A stretch of 8,182 nucleotides of DNA from Patescibacteria group bacterium. GTDB taxonomy: Bacteria > Patescibacteriota > Microgenomatia > Daviesbacterales > UBA10151. Numbering within the stretch: position 1 is the first letter of the stretch; the number at the start of each line of letters is the position of its first letter. A program made the translations under genes and the position numbers. Where the stretch lies: assembly GCA_018816815.1 (NCBI GenBank), contig JAHIVD010000046.1:1-8182 (forward strand). The letters are read 5' to 3'. Under the pieces are notes generated by a model that had not been told where the DNA came from, searched no databases, and saw only the letters and a list, made by a program, of their open reading frames with translations. Positions 5,581 through 8,182 of this stretch are shown piece after piece.

Positions 5581-5589
5581 TGTTAAAAT
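5581..5589 (+). promoter_or_regulatory. Extended -10 promoter of tRNA-Thr(UGU)
   Basis: TGTTAAAAT matches the extended form TGnTANAAT and ends 8 nt before the tRNA. The tRNA-Thr(GGU) promoter has the same form (TGCTAAAAT). Confidence 0.5.
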
Positions 5590-5597
5590 TTATGTGT

Positions 5598-5676
5598 GCC
5601 TGAGTAGCTCAGCCTGGTTAGAGCGCTACTTTTGTAAAGTAGATGTCGTCGGGTTCAAATCCCACCTCAGGCTCCA
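5598..5676 (+). tRNA. tRNA-Thr (anticodon UGU), with an extra base in the T-stem
   Basis: The acceptor arms GCCTGAG and CTCAGGC pair fully. The D-arm is GCTC/GAGC and the anticodon stem is CTACT/AGTAG with loop TTTGTAA, so the anticodon is TGT (5633-5635), which reads ACA and other Thr codons. CCA is encoded (5674-5676). The T-arm is odd: GT-C-GGG before the TTCAAAT loop faces CCCAC, so C5650 must bulge for five pairs to form. Removing that one base restores a standard GTGGG/CCCAC stem. It is either a real variant, a decaying gene or a sequencing error. Confidence 0.9.
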
Positions 5677-5691
5677 TCTAGTTATTTAAAC

Positions 5692-5877
5692 CTATCTTAA
5701 CTTTTGGAAATATTCGGATAATGTAAAATTATGCGTCAAGCATTTTTCGACACCCCAGAATATAAAAGAAAACAATCCGGGATAACTCATCAAAATTGGA
5801 GGCATAAATGCCGGAATGATATTTAAACTCAAAACTATACTTGATAAAAATATGTACGCTCTAAAAATCATACCCAT
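5692..5877 (-). CDS. Doubtful small hydrophobic protein, 61 aa
   Basis: The frame lies between the two tRNA-Thr genes on the opposite strand. The product is hydrophobic over about residues 4-42 (FRAYIFLSSIVLSLNIIPAF then MPPILMSYPGLFSFIF) with a short charged tail (LSEYFQKLR), compatible with one or two membrane helices. No Shine-Dalgarno precedes the ATG, and no -10 box sits at the 6-12 nt distance seen for other genes; a TATAAG on the minus strand (5895-5900) is 17 nt away. The PAFMPP stretch resembles N-terminal pieces of small membrane proteins I associate with this group, so it may be real or a fragment. It may equally be a chance frame in AT-rich DNA. Confidence 0.35.
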   Translation of the reverse strand: MGMIFRAYIFLSSIVLSLNIIPAFMPPILMSYPGLFSFIFWGVEKCLTHNFTLSEYFQKLR

Positions 5878-5901
5878 ATTTCCGCATGAAGCTCACTTAT
5901 A

Positions 5902-5910
5902 TGCTAAAAT
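5902..5910 (+). promoter_or_regulatory. Extended -10 promoter of tRNA-Thr(GGU)
   Basis: TGCTAAAAT ends 10 nt before the tRNA, with the same extended -10 design as the upstream tRNA-Thr. The -35 region is poor. Confidence 0.5.
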
Positions 5911-5920
5911 CTTTAGTGTT

Positions 5921-5995
5921 GCCGACATGGCTCAGTGGTAGAGCATTTCCATGGTAAGGAAAGGGTCGCGAGTTCGATTCTCGCTGTCGGCTCCA
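5921..5995 (+). tRNA. tRNA-Thr (anticodon GGU)
   Basis: All arms pair without mismatch: acceptor GCCGACA/TGTCGGC, D-stem GCTC/GAGC, anticodon stem TTTCC/GGAAA with loop ATGGTAA, and T-stem GCGAG/CTCGC with loop TTCGATT. The anticodon is GGT (5953-5955), reading ACC and ACU. CCA is encoded at 5993-5995. Together with the UGU isoacceptor upstream it covers most Thr codons. Confidence 0.97.
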
Positions 5996-6059
5996 ATCCT
6001 CGAAAAAAGTCATTTGCGCTTGAAAGCTTCAACAACCCGGCATCAAAATAGTAAATTTC

Positions 6060-6089
6060 TTGCAGTTTCACTTCCAACTAATATATAAT
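6060..6089 (+). promoter_or_regulatory. Promoter of rpmG
   Basis: A perfect TATAAT (6084-6089) lies 18 bp after TTGCAG (6060-6065). Transcription starting near 6096 would leave a leader of about 34 nt, enough for the Shine-Dalgarno at 6116. Confidence 0.5.
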
Positions 6090-6115
6090 CCATAAATACT
6101 TGCCCTAAGTAACTG

Positions 6116-6121
6116 AAAGGA
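6116..6121 (+). promoter_or_regulatory. Shine-Dalgarno of rpmG
   Basis: AAAGGA lies 8 nt before the ATG at 6130. It is the only clear ribosome-binding site of this kind in the window; the other genes appear leaderless or coupled. Confidence 0.7.
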
Positions 6122-6129
6122 ATTGAAGA

Positions 6130-6297
6130 ATGGCAAAAAAAGGCAACAGAAATTTATTTGTATTCCAGTGTTCTTCCTGTAAGAACAAAAATTATACTGC
6201 CACTAAAAACACGGTAAATATTAAAGAGAAACTTACTTTGAACAAATTTTGTAAACACTGCAGAAAAACCAATTCCCACAACGAAGTCAAACTTTAA
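6130..6297 (+). CDS. rpmG: Large-subunit ribosomal protein bL33, zinc-binding form
   Basis: The 55-aa product begins MAKKGNRNLFVFQC and has two CxxC pairs, CSSC (residues 14-17) and CKHC (41-44), the four-Cys ribbon of the zinc-containing bL33 form. It ends RKTNSHNEVKL, with the typical KxCxxCRKxxxH pattern around the second pair. Length is normal. The start is fixed by the AAAGGA 8 nt upstream and by the MAKK start usual for bL33. It sits between tRNA-Thr(GGU) and tRNA-Trp. In many bacteria rpmG is followed directly by tRNA-Trp, secE and nusG; here another gene separates rpmG from tRNA-Trp, and secE and nusG do not follow within the window. Confidence 0.95.
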   Translation: MAKKGNRNLFVFQCSSCKNKNYTATKNTVNIKEKLTLNKFCKHCRKTNSHNEVKL

Positions 6298-6311
6298 AAC
6301 CTTTCTTCTAA

Positions 6312-6341
6312 TTGACTTTTTATTATCGAACCTCTTACAAT
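6312..6341 (+). promoter_or_regulatory. Promoter of the HTH/LAGLIDADG-like gene
   Basis: TTGACT (6312-6317) and TACAAT (6336-6341) are 18 bp apart. The -10 ends 11 nt before the ATG at 6353, with no Shine-Dalgarno in between. Confidence 0.55.
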
Positions 6342-6352
6342 ACTTATATAAC

Positions 6353-7018
6353 ATGCCTTATCCAATCGATGTAAAGGAAAAAGCTATTACTCTTCGGAAA
6401 CAAGGCTATTCAATAAAAGAAGTTGCAGCTAAACTTAATATTGCCCAAAGCACCTCTTCAGTATGGTTGTCAGATATCATTCTTTCTATTGCAGCTCAGA
6501 AGCGTTTAGAAAAACGGAAAATCCTTGGTCAATATAAAAGTATCTTTATCAGAAAAAAGGCTCGAGAAAAACGTAGAGTGGTTTTAGAAAAAACAGCTTC
6601 CGAGATGTTATTAACTATTCCTCTCTCTCAAGCTCTTGCTAAACTTTGCTGCTCCTTGGTCTGGTGGTGTGAAGGAAATAAAAATACAACTTCAGTAAAG
6701 TTTACTAGCTCCGATCCCACCCTAATAGGAAATTTCCTCTCTCTTTTAAGAACTGGCTTTAAAGTAGATGAATCTAAATTACGGGCGTTGGTACATATAC
6801 ATGGATATCACAACAATAATACTCAAAAACAATTCTGGAGCAAGATAACAGGTATTCCCATAGATCAGTTTCACAAAAGCTATTTGAAACCAAATACAGG
6901 AAAGAGATTGAAGGAAAATTATCCAGGATGTCTGGCTTTAGTGTACTATGACGCCAGCATTGCTAAAGAACTTAAGGCAATATATAATGTTTTCAGTAAA
7001 TTTAGGGGCGTCGGTTAA
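6353..7018 (+). CDS. Helix-turn-helix protein with a LAGLIDADG endonuclease-like domain
   Basis: The 221-aa protein has an N-terminal HTH (about residues 5-42, core YSIKEVAAKLNIAQSTSSVW) of the kind seen in resolvases and transposases. A basic linker rich in Lys and Arg follows (50-75). The C-terminal domain, about 88-215, has LAKLCCSLVWWCEGNK (96-111) and then VKFTSSDPTLIGNFLSLLR, which resemble the first LAGLIDADG helix with an acidic residue (Glu107) and the following beta strand. Such HTH plus LAGLIDADG-like proteins recur in CPR and archaeal genomes, as I recall, mostly unnamed. Cleavage activity is not shown; a regulator derived from a homing endonuclease is equally possible. The gene separates rpmG from tRNA-Trp, has its own promoter, and its last five codons and stop lie inside the tRNA, all suggesting a mobile origin. 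Confidence 0.75.
   Translation: MPYPIDVKEKAITLRKQGYSIKEVAAKLNIAQSTSSVWLSDIILSIAAQKRLEKRKILGQYKSIFIRKKAREKRRVVLEKTASEMLLTIPLSQALAKLCCSLVWWCEGNKNTTSVKFTSSDPTLIGNFLSLLRTGFKVDESKLRALVHIHGYHNNNTQKQFWSKITGIPIDQFHKSYLKPNTGKRLKENYPGCLALVYYDASIAKELKAIYNVFSKFRGVG
6960..6988 (+). promoter_or_regulatory. tRNA-Trp promoter inside the preceding coding sequence
   Basis: TTGCTA (6960-6965) is followed after exactly 17 bp by a perfect TATAAT (6983-6988). The start would fall near 6995, about 9 nt before the tRNA. Both boxes are embedded in the last codons of the HTH/LAGLIDADG-like gene. Confidence 0.6.
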
Positions 7019-7075
7019 CTGGTAAACCTTCGGATTCCAAATCCGAGACTGCAGGTTCGAGTCCTGCCGCCCCTG
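7004..7075 (+). tRNA. tRNA-Trp (anticodon CCA)
   Basis: The acceptor AGGGGCG/CGCCCCT, D-stem GGTT/AACC, anticodon stem TCGGA/TCCGA (loop TTCCAAA) and T-stem GCAGG/CCTGC (loop TTCGAGT) all pair. The anticodon CCA reads UGG only. The variable loop is only 4 nt. The discriminator is G7075, and the 3' CCA is not encoded, unlike both Thr tRNAs here, so it must be added by the nucleotidyltransferase. The first 15 bases overlap the end of the upstream coding sequence. Confidence 0.95.
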
Positions 7076-7077
7076 CA

Positions 7078-7800
7078 CTAAAAATTCACCTTAATCCTGG
7101 CAGACTGGACAAATAAAATCTTTGTCTCGGAACTCTTAATCTGAATAGTATATGTTTTTTGCCCGCTATCTAATTTAAAAGTCGCCGAGGTTTGCACACC
7201 AAAGCTGGTTGAAGTAGTATCTACTTGTGAAGATACTGAGCTCCCATCTGTTGCATTATACAGCCTTACAGACCCTGTACCGGATGGCTCTGCTAACCTG
7301 AAATTAGCTTCCAGCTGCATACCGGAATAGCCTTGGTAATTATCCGGGTTTATTGCTACTTGATATTCATTTAATGTAGTCCAGGATTGATCATTCCATG
7401 GTCCACCTCCTGCGCCAAGAGGTATATATAATGGGTATTTAGAAGTTGAACCAGAAACCGGGCTTGATTTTTCTAAGACGCTAACCCTGGCTTTTAACTC
7501 CGTAGCAGATGCTTCCAAATCTAAAACCCTTGAATCCGAAGAAATTGAACTAGTTGTTTGAGAAGTTTGAGATTTTAAGGAATTAAGCTCGGTAGCAAAC
7601 TTAGCAACTAGATCCTCCAAAACTAAAACCCTATCTTCCAAACTTGCTCCTGGTAAGGTTTTTGGCACCTCTATCGGAGCCTGATCCTGCTGACTTACCT
7701 CAGAAGTAATTAAGTCTGTTTGAGTAGAAATATGCCGCCAATAACCTAACCCACCTAAAGTCAAAATTAGTACTAATACAAAGGGCAGTAACTTTATCAC
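7078..7800 (-). CDS. Membrane-anchored coiled-coil surface protein with a C-terminal beta domain
   Basis: The 240-aa product has an N-terminal hydrophobic anchor (about residues 4-20, LLPFVLVLILTLGGLGY) without a clear cleavage site, then a Ser/Thr-rich spacer. Two heptad stretches (about 54-77 and 92-112, with regular Leu/Val in VLVLEDLVAKFATELNSL and LKARVSVLE) should form a coiled coil. A low-complexity linker then leads to a C-terminal domain (about 122-240) rich in Thr, Ser, Tyr and alternating strand patterns, starting YPLYIPLG and ending SARIKVNF. I recall this C-terminal domain from many Microgenomates proteins of unknown function. It probably projects from the outer face of the membrane. 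The start is GTG at 7800, with an extended -10 ending 6 nt upstream. The stop is two bases from the 3' end of tRNA-Trp, tail to tail, leaving no room for a terminator. Confidence 0.8.
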   Translation of the reverse strand: MIKLLPFVLVLILTLGGLGYWRHISTQTDLITSEVSQQDQAPIEVPKTLPGASLEDRVLVLEDLVAKFATELNSLKSQTSQTTSSISSDSRVLDLEASATELKARVSVLEKSSPVSGSTSKYPLYIPLGAGGGPWNDQSWTTLNEYQVAINPDNYQGYSGMQLEANFRLAEPSGTGSVRLYNATDGSSVSSQVDTTSTSFGVQTSATFKLDSGQKTYTIQIKSSETKILFVQSARIKVNF

Positions 7801-7806
7801 AAATTA

Positions 7807-7815
7807 ATCATAACA
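7807..7815 (-). promoter_or_regulatory. Extended -10 promoter of the coiled-coil protein gene
   Basis: The minus strand reads TGTTATGAT, an extended -10. It ends 6 nt before the GTG at 7800 and supports that unusual start, again without a leader. Confidence 0.45.
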
Positions 7816-7829
7816 TACCTCTGCTGAGC

Positions 7830-7858
7830 TTGACTTTAAACCCATAGTATGTTAGACT
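7830..7858 (+). promoter_or_regulatory. Promoter of the VanW-like gene
   Basis: TTGACT (7830-7835) and TAGACT (7853-7858) are 17 bp apart, and a TG at 7850-7851 makes the -10 extended. The box ends 9 nt before the ATG at 7868. It is divergent from, and closely packed with, the minus-strand promoter at 7807-7815. Confidence 0.6.
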
Positions 7859-7867
7859 ATACAACTT

Positions 7868-8182
7868 ATGATGAAAAAGCCTTTTCAGGCTCTAGCTATT
7901 CTCCCCTTTGCTTTTAGTTCACTCTTGGGGACTGGCAATAACCAGCAACTCATCAATCCTTTTCCAAACCAACTTCTCTTGGCTCAAAAAGAGATGTCTC
8001 TTTCTAACCGCTACGGGGATAAATTTGTCAACAATGTTTTTAAAGACAATATCCTGTTAAATTTAGCCTACCTTAGTAATAAAGTATCTTCTTCTAAAGA
8101 TATTAAATGGGATGAAATCACTAAGCCGTTTCAATATGAATTTAGGCTGGAACCAAAGAAAACTTTTGCTTTTCACAGCGAT
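7868..8182 (+). CDS. Exported VanW-like protein, 3'-truncated by the window
   Basis: The frame is open for 105 codons to the last base with no stop. The N-terminus MMKKPFQALAILPFAFSSLL is a signal peptide or anchor: two Lys, then a hydrophobic run to about residue 22. After a polar spacer comes a block MSLSNRYGDKFVNNVFKDNI then LLNLAYL (43-69) and later WDEITKPFQYEFRLEPKKTF then AFHSD (81-105). This layout matches, from memory, the start of VanW-domain proteins common in CPR genomes, in which a run like GETFAFHDD opens the domain; here the equivalent is KKTFAFHSD. VanW is a family of unresolved function linked to the cell envelope. The second Met (7871) is an alternative start; the -10 spacing fits either. 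The functional call rests on remembered similarity over only 105 residues. Confidence 0.6.
   Translation, partial: MMKKPFQALAILPFAFSSLLGTGNNQQLINPFPNQLLLAQKEMSLSNRYGDKFVNNVFKDNILLNLAYLSNKVSSSKDIKWDEITKPFQYEFRLEPKKTFAFHSD

Noticed and set aside
6154..6354. Minus-strand 66-codon frame over rpmG
   Set aside because: It is antisense to the complete bL33 gene, which has a Shine-Dalgarno, zinc motifs and normal length.

Overview
The window looks like part of a chromosome from a Candidate Phyla Radiation (Patescibacteria) bacterium, most likely of the Microgenomates type. The evidence is AT-rich DNA, short genes with very tight spacing, a Wzy-type ligase carrying TPRs, a very short four-cysteine bL28, a membrane-anchored coiled-coil protein ending in a C-terminal beta domain of a kind I recall from that group, and the start of a VanW-like exported protein. 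TGA ends the ligase, antitoxin and protease genes, and tRNA-Trp has a CCA anticodon, so the UGA-as-glycine code of some CPR lineages is not in use. The lineage is inferred from remembered protein resemblance, not from a search.

Layout. 1-1367: the 3' part of an O-antigen ligase-like gene, translationally coupled to a small conserved protein. 1484-1828 (minus): a two-helix membrane protein. 2029-3460: def and fmt, which together handle N-formylation of the initiator Met and its removal. 3450-4155: an AbrB/PIN toxin-antitoxin module with a strong promoter and a palindromic operator, placed at the very end of fmt. Beyond the toxin lies a second, diverged copy of the last fmt codons (4162-4212), so the module appears to have been inserted at the fmt 3' end. 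4133-4393 (minus): rpmB, convergent with and overlapping that scar. 4558-5196: an S2P/M50 membrane metalloprotease. 5197-5597: no protein gene, but a consensus promoter followed by about 240 nt that can fold into several hairpins, a candidate structured RNA. 5598-5995: tRNA-Thr(UGU) and tRNA-Thr(GGU) with a doubtful small membrane ORF between them. 6130-6297: rpmG. 6353-7018: a helix-turn-helix plus LAGLIDADG-like gene whose last codons run into tRNA-Trp (7004-7075). 7078-7800 (minus): the anchored coiled-coil protein. 7868 to the end: the exported VanW-like protein, cut off by the window.

Functional theme. Much of the window serves translation: def, fmt, rpmB, rpmG and three tRNAs. Cell-surface genes sit at both ends. 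Two foreign-looking cassettes, the toxin-antitoxin pair and the HTH/LAGLIDADG-like gene, lie against housekeeping genes. A recurrent regulatory pattern is a -10 box only about 6-12 nt before the start codon with no Shine-Dalgarno sequence. This implies mostly leaderless mRNAs; rpmG is the clear exception.
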